DNA from: Enchytraeus crypticus | Taxonomy: Eukaryota > Annelida > Clitellata > Enchytraeida > Enchytraeidae | DNA length: 64,000 nucleotides | NCBI GenBank assembly: GCA_905160935.1 | Contig: CAJHZI010000767.1 | Span: 794,001 to 858,000 of the forward strand | Reading direction: 5' to 3' | In this document: positions 1 through 11,330 of the stretch, piece after piece | Numbering within the stretch: position 1 is the stretch's first letter | Layout: every line of letters starts with the position of its first letter | Made by a program: the position numbers and the translations under genes | Notes under the pieces: model-generated | Database searches by the model: none | What the model saw: the letters and a program-made list of their open reading frames with translations, nothing else | Told to the model about the DNA's origin: nothing

Positions 1-179
1 GAACAACGTTTATCAATTGGATGCAATTCATCGACAGCAGAAGAAAAAATATATGAAGCCAGGTCCTTAATTATCCATACGAAAGCAACGAGTCATACGA
101 TGAAAAAGAAGGAGGAGGAATTAAAATTTATAAATTATAGATAATATATTATCTTAAATAAGATCTTCGATGCATGAGG

Positions 180-180
<1 letters not shown>

Positions 181-242
<62 letters not shown>
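181..242. repeat. (TA)n microsatellite
   Basis: Nearly uninterrupted AT/TA dinucleotides. The small ORF read through it is an artefact. Confidence 0.95.
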
Positions 243-243
<1 letters not shown>

Positions 244-261
244 GCATATATAGGCCTAATA

Positions 262-375
262 TTGTTTTAGCAGAATAGACTAGGCGTAACATGGATGCGA
301 GGCGATCAAGTAGGAATTGATGAAGGCAATAATAAACCACTACGAGAGCCATGTTGTTCCAAGCTCATGGCTTGA
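262..375 (+). mobile_element. SINE D, 5' half, diverged
   Basis: It shows CAGAATAGACTAGGCGTAAC, TTGATGAAGGCAATAATAAA, CCACTACGAGAGCCATGTTG and TTCCAAGCTCATGGCTT, in the same order as the copy at 52640. Confidence 0.5.
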
Positions 376-512
376 ACTTAAAATAAGGATTTGGTAAAGG
401 CTTAGCCGTTGGGATGGAACAACCAATTGGTCAACGTAAGTGCTCATGGGAGAACGCGAGGGCAGAGTATCGGTAGAATTATGCGTATTGGGCACGCAAC
501 ATGACAGAACGC

Positions 513-530
513 TAGAGATAGAGAGAGAGC

Positions 531-562
<32 letters not shown>

Positions 563-563
563 C
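513..563. repeat. (GA)n microsatellite
   Basis: GAGA units with single interruptions. The sequence just before (ACATGACAGAACGCTAGAGA) may be a decayed family-D 3' end. Confidence 0.85.
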
Positions 564-867
564 AATATCAATTAAAATACCAACGAATTCTTTTGACGAC
601 CCAATTAACTACCAGCGAAATTTATTTCGTTTTATTAAATTAACTACATATATGTAAAACAAGGGACTGTTAATTTGTTAATGAAAGTGCTCATACATCA
701 ATCTTATCTAAATAAATATCCACTTCTGTCATTTTACTTTATCTATTGTAACTATTACATTTGTAACTATCTACGGTTGTCAGACTGTCTTGAAAAGAAT
801 AGATTATTACTACGGTATATTACTTTTAGCTGCAACACAAATACACTTACACAGATTTGTTAATGTA
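564..867. other. No feature seen
   Basis: AT-rich spacer up to the mariner relic; the short ORF at 675-863 has no recognisable similarity. Confidence 0.6.
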
Positions 868-1828
868 CAGGCGGCGCATTAAAGAAATATCCCCCTAGCA
901 CAATTACGATAGCTTAGCCAGTTATTGATATTTCGCCTTGAAATTTTAAGGTTCTCTTGTGGAGGAATTTATCCACAAGCTGACCAAATTTTGTAAATAT
1001 ATTTTTAAAGGAACCGGAGATATCGAAGTTTTGGGAAAAAATTGATTTTTCTTCATTTAATACGCAACGTAAAACGTCAGTTAGAATCAATTCCTTTTTT
1101 GGCCCTGAAAAGGGCCCTTAGATGATGACGCCTCTGATATTGTGCCACAATGTATTACACTAACACTATTCTGCCGAAACTGATTGAAGACTGCAACAAG
1201 TTCAAGCCAAATAATTTCATTTTTCAACAGGACGGCGCGCCGGCTCACACTACACGAAGTTCACGTCTTGCGCAATACTTTCTTGTACAATAAAGCCCAG
1301 TTTTCATAAAAATGGATGATGGGCCTCCTACTTCTCCAAATTTCAGTCCACTTGATTTTTTTGTCTGGGGAATCATGTTGGAAAAGTATTGTGCTTTCAA
1401 GACCAAACCCAGAAACACAATGGAATTAAAGGCTGTTCTTCAAGAGATCTGTAAAGGCCTACCACAGCAGTCCATTGACAGCGCAATTTCATCTGTAAAA
1501 AAAGACTTCTGGTCGACATTGAAGCTCAGGGCGTTCATTTCGAGCACACATTGTAGCACACAATTAGAGTCGTCATCATCTAACGGCCTCTTTCAGGGCC
1601 AGCACATTTTCAAAAAGGAATTGATTCTAATTGACGTTTTATGTAGTGTGTTAAATGAAAAAATTAATTTGCCCGCAAAACTTGGATAACTCCGGTTCCT
1701 TTAAAAATATTTTTACCAAATTTGGTCAGCTTGTGGCTAAATCTCTCCGTAAAATTTCAAGGTGAAATATCAATAATTGGTTAAGCTATCGTAATTGTGC
1801 TAGGGGATATTTTTTAATGCGCTGCCTG
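868..1828 (+). mobile_element. Mariner/Tc1-superfamily relic with very long inverted repeats
   Basis: The element starts CAGGCGGCGCATTAAAG and ends with the complement of CAGGCAGCGCATTAAAA, flanked by TA at 866-867 and 1829-1830, the target duplication of this superfamily. The inverted repeats are about 260 bp each (868-1131 and about 1568-1828), diverged by scattered substitutions. Between them lies only the C-terminal part of a transposase. It is a non-mobile, internally deleted copy; the N-terminal DNA-binding domain and first catalytic Asp are gone. Confidence 0.88.
1150..1689 (+). pseudogene. Transposase C-terminal fragment (DDE_3, mariner/Tc1 superfamily)
   Basis: Codons from 1150 read MYYTNTILPKLIEDCNKFKP, then NNFIFQQDGAPAHTTR, the second catalytic Asp motif of DDE transposases. 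After one in-frame TAA (1291-1293) the frame continues PPTSPNFSPLDFFVWG, carrying the third acidic residue (D of PLD) about 40 residues after the second. W is replaced by G in the usual WPP motif. The reading frame then enters the right inverted repeat. A full transposase would be about 340 residues; fewer than half remain. Confidence 0.85.
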
Positions 1829-2631
1829 TACATACAGTTCTTTACAGCAACATATCTGCTACTTTTCTATTGTTGTGTATGCTTATCAATGTTTGCATGG
1901 ATGTTTGCTTTCTTTTGACTTTTGTATAATTTCGTTTGTTAGTATTTAATAATGTTTACATGTATGTTGTTTGTCAGTGATTTCGTGTTGATGCTGAAAA
2001 TAAAGCACATAAAACACTGCTTATTACATTAACTGTATCTGAGCCAACTACAGTATAGAGTTCGTTGCAGAGAAATGCGAATTAAAAAGATCAATCAATG
2101 AATTTAATTCATTGCTTGATCTACATGAATCCAAGGGAAGTGGGATCTTCAAAAATTTTAATGCAAAGAATTGGCCAAATATTTAACACGAATTTATCAT
2201 AAAATGTCACTAATTAATAACACAAACGCACACTATTTTCATTAATATGACTAATATTATTTAATGAAAGAAGAGAAATATTATATTGTTATTTGTTAAT
2301 AAATTTTAAAAGCGGTTTAGGAAGTCATGAAGACTTGTTTAACACCAGGCTAGTTTTATTTTCATACATCACCAAACAGAATTGTAAAGGAAGCAATACA
2401 ACATAGTTAGCTATATTTAAAGACACATATTTACCAGCATACATAATACATACAAGGCATTTACCCACAGAGAAGCATCATACATACAATGAAATACACA
2501 TACATTTATATATAATATTATATATATATTTACATATACATGCCACCTACTATCTGCACACAAAATATATTATTAATATCATAGTCAGGGTTATAATATA
2601 TGCTCTTTATTCATAAACCTATATATGGAAG
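1829..2631. other. No gene seen
   Basis: AT-rich, with ACATA/TATA-rich patches at 2400-2540. Confidence 0.6.
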
Positions 2632-2918
2632 CACACACTGACACAAACAAACAAACGAACGAACAGACACCGCGCATACTAGGAAACTATCAAATGCACA
2701 TAAAAGAAATGACATGGGATAAAACATAATAAAATAAGAATTTCTAGGGCTGTGTGTTTCCACTCCAACTCAATTTTTCTTCACAAATCGAGTTGGAGTG
2801 GAAACACACAACCCTTAAAATTTTTATTTTAGTTTGTTGTATCCAATGTCATTTCATTTATATGCAATGATAGTTTCATAGTATGCACAGTGTCTGTTCG
2901 TTCGTTTGTGTTGGTGTG
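2632..2918. repeat. Foldback element: about 140-bp arms, 8-bp centre
   Basis: The left arm (about 2632-2776) and right arm (2785-about 2918) are inverted copies around TTCTTCAC at 2777-2784. The inner 30 bp are almost perfect (GTGTTTCCACTCCAACTC against its complement), and the outer parts carry indels (ACAAACGAACGAACAGACAC against GTGTCTGTTCGTTCGTTTGT). There is no coding content. It fits a foldback or MITE-type DNA element; the ends and target site are not clear. Confidence 0.75.
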
Positions 2919-3989
2919 TAAATATTATTTTGATTTATAATATATATTCATTGATATATAATAGTTTTGAAAATAATACAAATCGATGCAAAATAAAGTC
3001 TAAAGTATTCTCCACTCTCCACTCTCTCAACTCACATCTGAAAATTATAACATTTACGACAACATCGTTCATCTCGGAGAATGCTTACAACTGGGTTGAA
3101 AATGAAAGAATGAAGAATGTCAGCTGAATGGGTCATTGCCTCGACATCTCCAAGAATTCCTACTGGAACGATTGGAATGACACTTAGGCAGAAATACAAC
3201 GAGGAAGGCCTTGTCTGCTGGGCGATAAACAAGGCCGTAAAGAAGAAGCAGAAATAAAACATTGAAAGGCGTGGTCAACAAGAGCTGCGCAGCCATAAAC
3301 ACAAAATAGTAAAAGTATACACTACATGCCGAGACCAAGCACAAACAGCAACCAATCAGAAGTCTAGTTAAAAGTATTAATGCTATCTTTACGAGGAGGT
3401 AGAAATCTTTAATTAATTATTTGCTTTATTTCTAACACAATGTCTCGGTGTTTATATTTGAGATTCTAACTACCTTTATCAGTATGCTCCCCACTCCCCA
3501 GCAAGATCAATGGCATACACAACTTCCACGTTTCATTATACCCTGTATGATGAAACATCATGTCTACATGCATTGTCAAATCATCCACTATTCGCAGTGT
3601 TGGTCGTCGTTAAGATTCTGTTTCATTCATCAAAATCAGCACTTAGCAAGCCACCCTTACGTAGTAAGAGTGACAACTTTCTTCACTTTCTTAACATTCT
3701 GTCTAGTACATATATTTTAATTATATTCTACCATCAATAGGTCGTCAAAATCGTCTAAATGCAATTATATGATCAGAGATATTATAGTAAATTAGCTATA
3801 ATAAAATACCGCGCATTTAGTCTACGGATCACAGTAGGTGACTGATAATCCTGTTTAGACAGGATTATCAAGTAGAATATTAAGGCAATAAGAAACTATC
3901 ACAGCTATCCCAAATTGTAGAACTTAATATCGAGTTGTGACTTAGTCAGAGCATTCGTGAGAGAATCAACTTACGGTCAATGGTTTATC
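2919..3989. other. No gene seen; one short hairpin
   Basis: Short ORFs on both strands at 3032-3344 and 3448-3740 have no recognisable motif. A perfect 12-bp stem with a TTAG loop lies at 3843-3870. Confidence 0.55.
3843..3870. repeat. Perfect 12-bp inverted repeat, 4-nt loop
   Basis: TGATAATCCTGT, TTAG, ACAGGATTATCA. No T-run follows and no role is inferred. Confidence 0.8.
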
Positions 3990-5455
3990 ATTTAGTGAAT
4001 ATGAACACAGGCCAAATGAGAAATAAGTAGCCTACATTAGATCTGCCAGTTTAGTAGAACATTGGAGAGAGCTATATACGGAAAAGAGTGCACATACGTA
4101 GTGGACAACAAAATTAAATGTTCTAGAGACTGTAATGTAAATTCTATAAGAATATGAGTGGCATACCAATATACATGTATTTATATTTGTACAGGAATTA
4201 GAAAACAATAGTCAAAATTCAGCAAGAGTTCTCTGAGGTGGGTGAAATAGAACGGGGTTAGGACAAGGCCGCTGTATTTCACCACTACTGTTCCACCTAT
4301 ATCCCGATTATTGCTGAGGCATTAATGATTGAAGCGATGAGAGGTAGTGAGACCAGAATAGATACTAAAGCAAATTACTAAAAGATGTAAGGTTAAGTAA
4401 GATTAAGGTGAAGATAAGGCACAGACTCTTGTGAAAGGATTAATTCGTCGATAGATGAAGTGCTCATTATGAAGCAAGAAAACAAGCAGGAACATGCAAA
4501 ACAAGCGAGAAACATGTAGGAATATGTACCCTGGACCAGCCGCTTAGTAGAACCGTAGAGAGAGCGCATATTTGGTTTGCAGATGGTCAATGTGTGCTTG
4601 CTAGAAGTAAGGTAAGATTGCATAGGAATATGAATGCCTGAAGTCACAGCAATGAGGTAAAATAATAATATTGAAGACGACAAAGGTGGTGAGATTGTCA
4701 AGGAATTACAGGGATGTAAATATTACAGTAAATATTACAAAATATTTGTTCACATTATACACAATTAGAACGAGAAACGTCAAAAAAGTATTACGGCCAC
4801 ACCATTGCGGATGATGGGAAGTGTGAAACGGAAATAAAATGTAGAATTACACAAGAGAAAGTCTTCAGAAAAAAAAACTCCAAACCAAAGGTAAAAAACA
4901 AAAAGATTGCGAAAACATTGGTATGATCGACACTTCTGTACGGATATGAAACGTGGACCTTAAGGAAAGCAGCCATTAGAAAACTAGAGGCATTGGAAAT
5001 GTGGCTATGGATAAAGTTTGGAAAGATAAGTTGGAGTCGTAAAATTACAAAAGAAAGAAGTTCATGAAAGAGTCAGCACAGATAGACAGTTAATAAATGT
5101 CTAAAAAAAATAAAGTTGAATATGACATAAAATGAGGGGGAGTTTACTGAAGTATGTAATAGAAGGAAGAATGCAAGGGGAAAGCCTTAGAATACTTTGG
5201 TCTGATTTACTGGATTTTGGAATTTGCACCGTTTTTGGACCTTCTTTTTGCTCGCTGGCTTGATTTTGTCTCAATAGTGATCGATGTTGTCGTTGATGAC
5301 TGTATCACTCTCACTGTTGTTATTGTTATTAGAGGCAGACCAAGATACGGGATGTTGGACGAATTTATAACAAATTCATTGAGATGAAAAGAAAGGCTAC
5401 TAGAGAATTGTTTGGAAGAGTATATGTCCTGTCACTAGAAAAACTGAACTAATAT
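3990..5455 (+). mobile_element. LINE family D (RTE-like endonuclease-RT type), degraded partial copy with a nested insertion
   Basis: Fragments in changing frames follow the order of an RT C-terminal half. Near 4240-4310 there is an SPLLFHLYPDY-like motif after a GLGQG stretch. Near 4790-4960 there is GHTIADDGKCETEIKCRIT, then STLLYGYETWTLRK. Near 4975-5100 there is RKLEALEMWLW and a DRQLINV motif. RGRPRYGMLDEF lies at about 5332-5370, and a decayed terminal hairpin at about 5425-5455. Two decayed copies of the family-D 3' tail lie inside (about 4030-4075 and 4505-4562), so the region is a mosaic. A family-C repeat interrupts it at 5192-5328. Stops and frameshifts are numerous. The clade name is tentative. 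Confidence 0.72.
5192..5328 (+). mobile_element. Family C short interspersed repeat nested in LINE D, with 5-bp target duplication
   Basis: The insert reads like the copies at 19452, 26649 (inverted), 54131 and 60155, sharing a core TTTTTGCTCGCTGGCTTGAT and TGTCTCAATAGTG, and ends in a (GTT/ATT)-rich tail. The uninterrupted LINE D copy at 7937-8366 shows the empty site. The flanking TTAGA at 5187-5191 and 5329-5333 is the target duplication. Confidence 0.75.
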
Positions 5456-5956
5456 ATTCATTAAATGTCTTATGGCACAATAGCATCTTTGCAGCATCAT
5501 TGGATAAATTATTCACTTCATGCCAAAAATGTCTAACATCGTATGACATAAAACTTCTAATTCCTACCTTTCGACCATTTATTATATTTTACTAATGCTT
5601 TTCAATTAGTTGGCAATTCGTAGACAAATACAAAATTGTACAACTGCTTTAATATTACCTCCATTAAAAAATCGTCAGCCGTGATTCTCCCAAGTTATTA
5701 TAGCATCGTAAAGTTCTTCATAGACAGCGCAATGACGGCATCTGCCTATCACTCACGTGCCAAGGCACTTCAAGTCTCATGCTCTTGACAGAGCACCAGG
5801 GTCAAGTACAGCTATAACACGGTAAGACGCAAGGGGCACTATCAACACAGGCACGGGCGGCAAACAACCACTAGCTGCTGCAACAGTGAGCAGATACGAG
5901 CAGGGAATTAAATGAAAGCAAAGCAAATATGGTAACAGAGAAATAAAAGCTACAAA
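5456..5956. other. No feature seen
   Basis: Between the LINE D end and SINE B; slightly less AT-rich at 5720-5880, with no ORF of note. Confidence 0.55.
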
Positions 5957-6075
5957 GTGGTAAAGTTAAGTTCATTTCCTAGTCACTGAGGACATTGTTA
6001 AATCATCTCACGGCTGGGGTTTGAGCAGGTGGCCTCCTGTTTTGCAGGCAAGCGTGCTATTCATTCGACCATCAA
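5957..6075 (-). mobile_element. SINE B (tRNA-like head)
   Basis: The minus strand reads GATGGTCGAATGAATAGCAC, GCTTGCCTGCAAAACAGGAG, then a decayed B box (GCTCAAACCC). It matches the copies at 43230 and 58700. The tail (AGGAAATGAACTTAAC) is weakly like that of SINE A. Confidence 0.6.
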
Positions 6076-6239
6076 ATTTGTACGACAAAAACATAAATGA
6101 CAGTAACATTAGTTACGAATTAAGAATATTTAATATATTACATTTTCAACACACAATACGCTGGAATAGCTTAGAAATAAAACAACAGCTGAAAGAGAAA
6201 ACAGAATCAATATACAATAAGAAGAGTTAAACAGCAACA

Positions 6240-6440
6240 CAAATTTAACAAAGTAGATAACCTAGCAATAACCTAGCAAGCACAGCTGAAGACATTAGCA
6301 AGCATAGCTGATAAATTCAGCAACACAGCAGATAGCTTCAGAAACACAGCTTAAAAATTCAGCAGAACAGCAGATATGCTCAGCAGAACAGCAGATAACC
6401 TCAGCAGAACAGCAGATAACCTCAGCAGAACAGCAGAAAA
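6240..6440. repeat. CAGCA-rich degenerate tandem repeat, ending in 21-bp units
   Basis: The last part is a 21-bp unit (CTCAGCAGAACAGCAGATAAC) repeated about three times. The earlier part is a decayed version (TAGCAAGCACAGCTGA). Confidence 0.75.
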
Positions 6441-6442
6441 GC

Positions 6443-6570
6443 TGGTAAAGCTAAGGTTAACGTCAGTTTTCTCACTCGAAAGCTATGTCAGTGACGGGCG
6501 AGCCCAGGATTTGAACCCCGCACCTACTGATCCGCGGTCGTGTATCTTACCGACTTTGCCACTGGCTCCA
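6443..6570 (-). mobile_element. SINE A (tRNA-derived)
   Basis: This is a full-length inverted copy. The minus strand starts TGGAGCCAGTGGCAAAGTC, has B box GGGGTTCAAATCC, and ends GAGAAAACTGACGTTAACCT. It abuts a CAGCAGAACAGCAGATAAC tandem array. Confidence 0.82.
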
Positions 6571-7650
6571 GGCGAAGTGAATATCAATAATAGCATTCAT
6601 TACTAAGCGCAGCTATAACGGATTAAAGTCACAATTGTGGCATTAGATACTTCATCAAATCAATCTGATTATAAAAATATAGATTGCATTTGTATAAAAC
6701 CTACATGAAAATCATTTAATATTCTACATTCAGTCATTTTCAATAAAATAGCTAATATTTTATAGCTTTAAACAAATAATTTGCCTTCCGATATGCTCTC
6801 AAAGAAAAGATGTGACAGCGAAAAACTTATTGATTGAATTTTAAATCGAAACTATTGTTGCAGTAACGTCCTTAATATGAAACTTCCCAGAAAAGAAAAT
6901 AATCAATAACCTCAGTTGGAAACAATTGCACTGATGTAAATAATTAACTCAGCTGAGCCGACAGCTAAATTAAATGTTAAAGCATTCTACTGCGAATCAG
7001 CAAACTTGCAAGACTCACAAAATTCCAAAGTATTGAGAGTACTGATTAATTTTTGCTCTTGAAGATGACGTTAAACTAGGCTTTAACCTTTAATCAGGCC
7101 AATGAATCAGCATTCATGCAGCGCACAGACGTTTAGCTGCTCTTGATTGTTGAATATTGATCGAATGAAATGTAGAATCGATGCGGTAACAGGCGTTTTA
7201 ATATTGGCAGGAGTAACATTCAGTGAAAGCCCACTGGAATCATTATGCCACATGTAGATACCCTAAGCGGGAATGAATACAGCGACTGCTGAATAAATAA
7301 TAAAGCAATTCTCTCCATAGCGTCCAGTTGCTCTTCCATTCAACTCTGGCCCTCGGCTGAGCCGATAGCACCACGCCGTGACATATTGCTAAATAACCAT
7401 ACCAGCGTGGCGCTATGTATGCGTCTGTACTACTGAATATACGTGTACGTGTATGTGTCTCTGGCAACGTTAAGTTTTCATTGATATTATGCTTTAACAG
7501 TCATCAAATTTGTAACGTTAAAACTAAGCATAAAAATCCCCTTAAAAATCCGTCTACTTACTGCTAACACTTAAATGTTACTCTTAAAAGGACGATAAAG
7601 TAAAATATGAGTAACTACAGGTGACAAACAGTGAAGCCGTTATGATTTGT
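6571..7650. other. No gene seen
   Basis: The segment 7330-7470 is less AT-rich and has a minus-strand ORF (7243-7467) without recognisable similarity. Confidence 0.55.
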
Positions 7651-7936
7651 AGTGCAGTTAATAGTGCTACCATTAGTAATACTACAGTTAATAATGCTAC
7701 AGTTAATAATGCTTCAGTTAATAATGCTACCTTTAATAATGCTACAGTTAATAATACTACAGTTAATAATGCTTCAGTTAATAATGCTATCATTAATAAT
7801 GCTACAGTCGATAATACTACAGTTACTAATGAAACAGTTAATAATGCTACAGTTAATACTGCTACAGATACTAATGCTACAGTTAATAATGCTGTACAGT
7901 TAATAATGCTATAGATAATAATGATACAGTACATAA
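7651..7936. repeat. 15-bp minisatellite, first part
   Basis: The unit is GCTACAGTTAATAAT, about 18 copies with substitutions. Because 15 is a multiple of three, all frames stay open (for example ATVNN repeats on the plus strand). These are not believed to be genes. Confidence 0.9.
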
Positions 7937-8366
7937 TGTGAAAACATTGATTTGGTCGACACTTTTGGATCGATGTGAAACGTGGACATTAAAGAAAGAA
8001 GATATCAGGAAACTAGAGGCATTGGGAATGTGGTTATGGAGAAGGGTGGAAAAGATTAATTGAACTGACAAAATTAAGAATGAAGAATTTCTTGAAGGAG
8101 TCGGTACAGATAGACAGTTAATAAATGTGATAAGAAATAGAAAGAAAAGCGGGATAGAACACATTATAAGGAGGGGGGGGGGGTTTCTAAATGATATAAT
8201 GAAAGGAAGAATACAAGAGAAAAGTGCTAGAGGAAGACCGATATATGTGATGCTGGATGATCTAATAACAAATTCAAATATAGCTGAAAAGGAAGACTGA
8301 GGGTAGAATTGATTGGAAGGGTTATATATCATAGGCCTACCATCAGGCAATGCTCTAGAAGAAGAA
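7937..8366 (+). mobile_element. LINE family D, 5'-truncated copy inserted in a minisatellite
   Basis: The copy encodes, with breaks, KTLIWSTLLDRCETWTLKKE, then DIRKLEALGMWLWRRVEKIN, NEEFLEGVGTDRQLINVIRN, and ARGRPIYVMLDDLITNSN. It ends in the family hairpin (CCTACCATCAGGCAATGCTC) and a GAAGAA tail. A poly-G run at about 8174-8183 lies inside. The same 15-bp tandem repeat flanks it on both sides, and TAAT occurs at both junctions, consistent with a short target duplication. Confidence 0.75.
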
Positions 8367-8430
8367 TAATACTACAGTTATTAATGCTACAGTAAATACC
8401 ACAGTTAACCATGCTAAGTTAATAATGCAA
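8367..8430. repeat. 15-bp minisatellite, second part, beyond the LINE D insertion
   Basis: TAATACTACAGTTATTAATG, CTACAGTAAATACCACAGTT and CATGCTAAGTTAATAATGC are decayed units of the same array. Confidence 0.8.
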
Positions 8431-8859
8431 CAGCTAAGCATACATCACGATGACATAAACTACGACGACGTCAGTCACTTTTATTATTACTTTAATTATC
8501 GTTTAAATCAATACAAACTTAAATCGGTAATCCATTTAGAGATCATGTGTAGGTTTTACTTCCTATCGATTGTCAGGAATCGAACCCATGAGAGTTGTTT
8601 AGACTGTAGGATAGGACAATTAATGTTCCAAAAGTTGCCTATCAATCTATTTAGGCAAGACCAAGACCTAAAATGTAGCACGACAGTATTGGCAACTTTC
8701 ATTGAAGCTATAACAGTTACATTATTACCAATAAAAAGTACACAATGGTTTGGTCGATTTTGGTGGATAATATTGCTGCCCTTTTACGACATGTGCAGTT
8801 CACGGTTTGTTTATACTACAGCAACCCGGACGCAACAAGAGTAAAATAAATAAATAAAA
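8431..8859. other. No gene; possible decayed tRNA-like SINE
   Basis: The ORF 8425-8844 has no family resemblance. The complement of CAGGAATCGAACCCATGAG (about 8576-8594) looks like a tRNA B box, so part of this may be an old SINE. Confidence 0.4.
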
Positions 8860-9013
8860 AATAAATAAAGGTTTAACGTCCGTTTCCTCATCCAGGGATG
8901 ATGTCAGGGACGTCCCCAACAGCACACATCACTACAGATCAATTCACCCAGACCAATCTGCGAATTAATGTGCTGAGGAGAAGTAAGGTCCTAAACGAAA
9001 GCCAGTCCGGTGA

Positions 9014-11309
9014 TCAAAAAATGGTCAAGGTAGATTGATTATGTCTATGGTGGGAAAAGGTAAGTTTTAAGCTAGCTAGAGAATGTTGAAAGAGAAGAAC
9101 AAGAGAGAAGATTAGCAGGTAAAGAGTTCCAGATTGTGGGCGCTGCGTAAGAAAATGAACGTCTGCCAATGACGTGAGAATATTTGGAACTGAGAGAAGA
9201 TTGGCATCGGTGGAGCGAAGTGCACGTGAGGGACGATAGGGAAGAAGAATTTCAGATAAGTAAGAAGGCTGGACAAATCGCAGAGTTTTGAAAGTTAACA
9301 GAGCTATTTTATATTTTATGCGTTGATTAACAGGGAGCCAATGAAGACTGCAAAGTAGAGAAAGAGAGCGAAATTGAAGTCGAGAGGACTTACAAACAAT
9401 ACGTGTAAGAGAATTTTGGACGTGCTGCAAACGATTGAGAGAAGAAGTAGGCAACCCATGTAATAATGAATTACAGTAGTCGAGCTTTGAATGAACTACA
9501 GAATTAGCAAGGATATTGGCTGAATTTCTAGTAAGGGATGGACGTATTTACCTAATCTGACGAATCTGAAAGAAAAAAAAGAAAAAGCGCGACAAACAGA
9601 AGAGATATGGGATTCAAAGTCAAGGTTTTCATCAAATATGACTCCAAGGTTTTTAGCGGATCGAGAAGGTGAAAGAGCAAGATTCTGAAAATTAACAGAG
9701 CTGTAGGTAATTTTACTTCTTTGCAAAGGAGTGCCAATTAAAAGGTATTCATTTTTGGAAGGATTAACAGCAAGACGGTTAGCACAAAACCAGGAATAAA
9801 CCTTGTCTAGAATGGATGAGAGATGAGAGAGTTTTTGATCAGAATCATGAATAGAAAAGGAAATATATAGTTGTGTGTCGTCTGCATAGAAATGAAGATT
9901 TGTGGAGGACTGAGCAAGCAGGTAGCAAAGAGGAGTGATATATAAAGAGAAGAGCAATAGACCTAACAATGAACCATGAGGAACACCGCGTTGGAGGGGT
10001 AGTTCAGAAGAGCGATTTTGACCAATAACAACAGATTGTGTGCGACATGAGAGACATGATGTGAGAAGGGAAAAAGCAGAATCAGATATGCCAAAACAAG
10101 ATTTAATCCTATTTATTAGCATGCCATGGTCAATTGTATCAAAGGCAGCAGAGCGATCTAGAAGAACCAAGGCAGAAACCTGTTTACTACTGATGGCCAA
10201 GCTAAGATCATTATGTATACGAAGAAGAGCGGTTTCAGTAGAATGGAGTTTTCTATAGGCAGATTGATAATGAGAGAGAGAGAAGGGAAAGAATCAAGAT
10301 GAGTGCATAAACGGGTATAAATTACCTTTTCAAGAAGTTTAGAGATGAAGTTAAGATTGGAAATAGGACGGTAACTGGAAAGATAATCTTTTGGTAGAGA
10401 AGGCTTTCTTAGCAAAGGAGATACAACTGCTTGTTTGAATGAGGTCGGGAAGATACCTTCTGAGAGTGAGAGGTTGATTAAGTAAGTAATAGGAACAACT
10501 AAAGCATCAATGCAGGATTTCAGTAAGCGTGTAGGAATAACATCAAGGCAACAAGATGAGTCGGTAGAGCGAAGTATAAAATTCCGTATTTCTTCCGGTT
10601 TAGCTGGTTCAAAACTAGAAAGTAGTGGTGGTTCAGGCATATTTACAGAAATGGAGTTGTCGGTGTCAATGGAGTTGGAGGGTATAGAGCTACAGAGTTT
10701 GGCTATTTTGTCATCGAAAAAGTTGAGAAAAGAGGTAGCAAGAGAAGATGGTGAGGTGGTAGAGGGGAGTGACTTGGGAATGGTGCGATCAAGCAGAGAG
10801 TCAAGTGCTCCCCATAATTTCTTGGGACAATTTTGATTCTGTGAGATTAGATTTTGATAATACTAGCTTTTAGTAGAACTAATCATTTTATTTAATAATT
10901 TTCTTTGCTTGAGGTACTTGGACTTAATGTCTGGATTTCTTAGTTCAGGTGGATTTTTCATATCCTTCTTGAACTTAGTTTCGAGTTTTGAACGTTTAGA
11001 TTTTTGTTTAAGGATTTGTTCAGAAATGAATGGTTTCCTAGGGATTGAGCGGCAATGAATGGTCTTGAGAGTGGCATGTTTGTGTAACATGGAAGAAAGT
11101 ACGGAGCTAAATTGAGCAGAATATTCGAAAACAGTTTGAGCAGAATATTCGGAAACGGAAGATGGATTAAAATACAAAGAAGAGGACACAATATCAGCAG
11201 AGAAGGCATCAATGTTAATAGAAGAGAGTTTTCTATAAGTTTTAAGTGTTCTGGAAGGGTGTACATTAACAGGCACAGGCAATTTACAGAAAGTCGCACT
11301 GTGATCTGA
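9014..11309 (-). pseudogene. LINE A reverse transcriptase and C-terminal region, broken into several frames
   Basis: Continuing from the endonuclease, one piece (10863-11282) covers the linker. Another (10158-10640) has DVIPTRLLKSCIDA and SYRPISNLNFISKLLEKVI (RT block 1). A third (9496-10200) has LLDRSAAFDTIDHGML, GVPHGSLLGLLLFSLY and FYADDTQLYI, the RT active-site region with its Asp-Asp pair intact. The last (9014-9454) has the CR1/L2-type C terminus. The usual GVPQGSVLGP appears as GVPHGSLLGL and AFDTID is kept, so decay is moderate. At least four frame changes separate the pieces. No separate ORF1 (nucleic-acid-binding protein) is visible. Confidence 0.85.
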
Positions 11310-11330
11310 TAGTGAAGGATCAGAGATTCC

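Noticed and set aside
3120-3344. Overlapping minus-strand ORFs as a small gene
   Set aside because: No recognisable motif and no splice or start context; about 75 codons is expected by chance.
3843-3870. Rho-independent terminator
   Set aside because: There is no T-run, and such terminators do not apply in an animal nuclear genome.
7584-7934. Open frames on both strands with ATVNN or TVALL repeats
   Set aside because: A 15-bp minisatellite keeps all frames open; no real protein is indicated.
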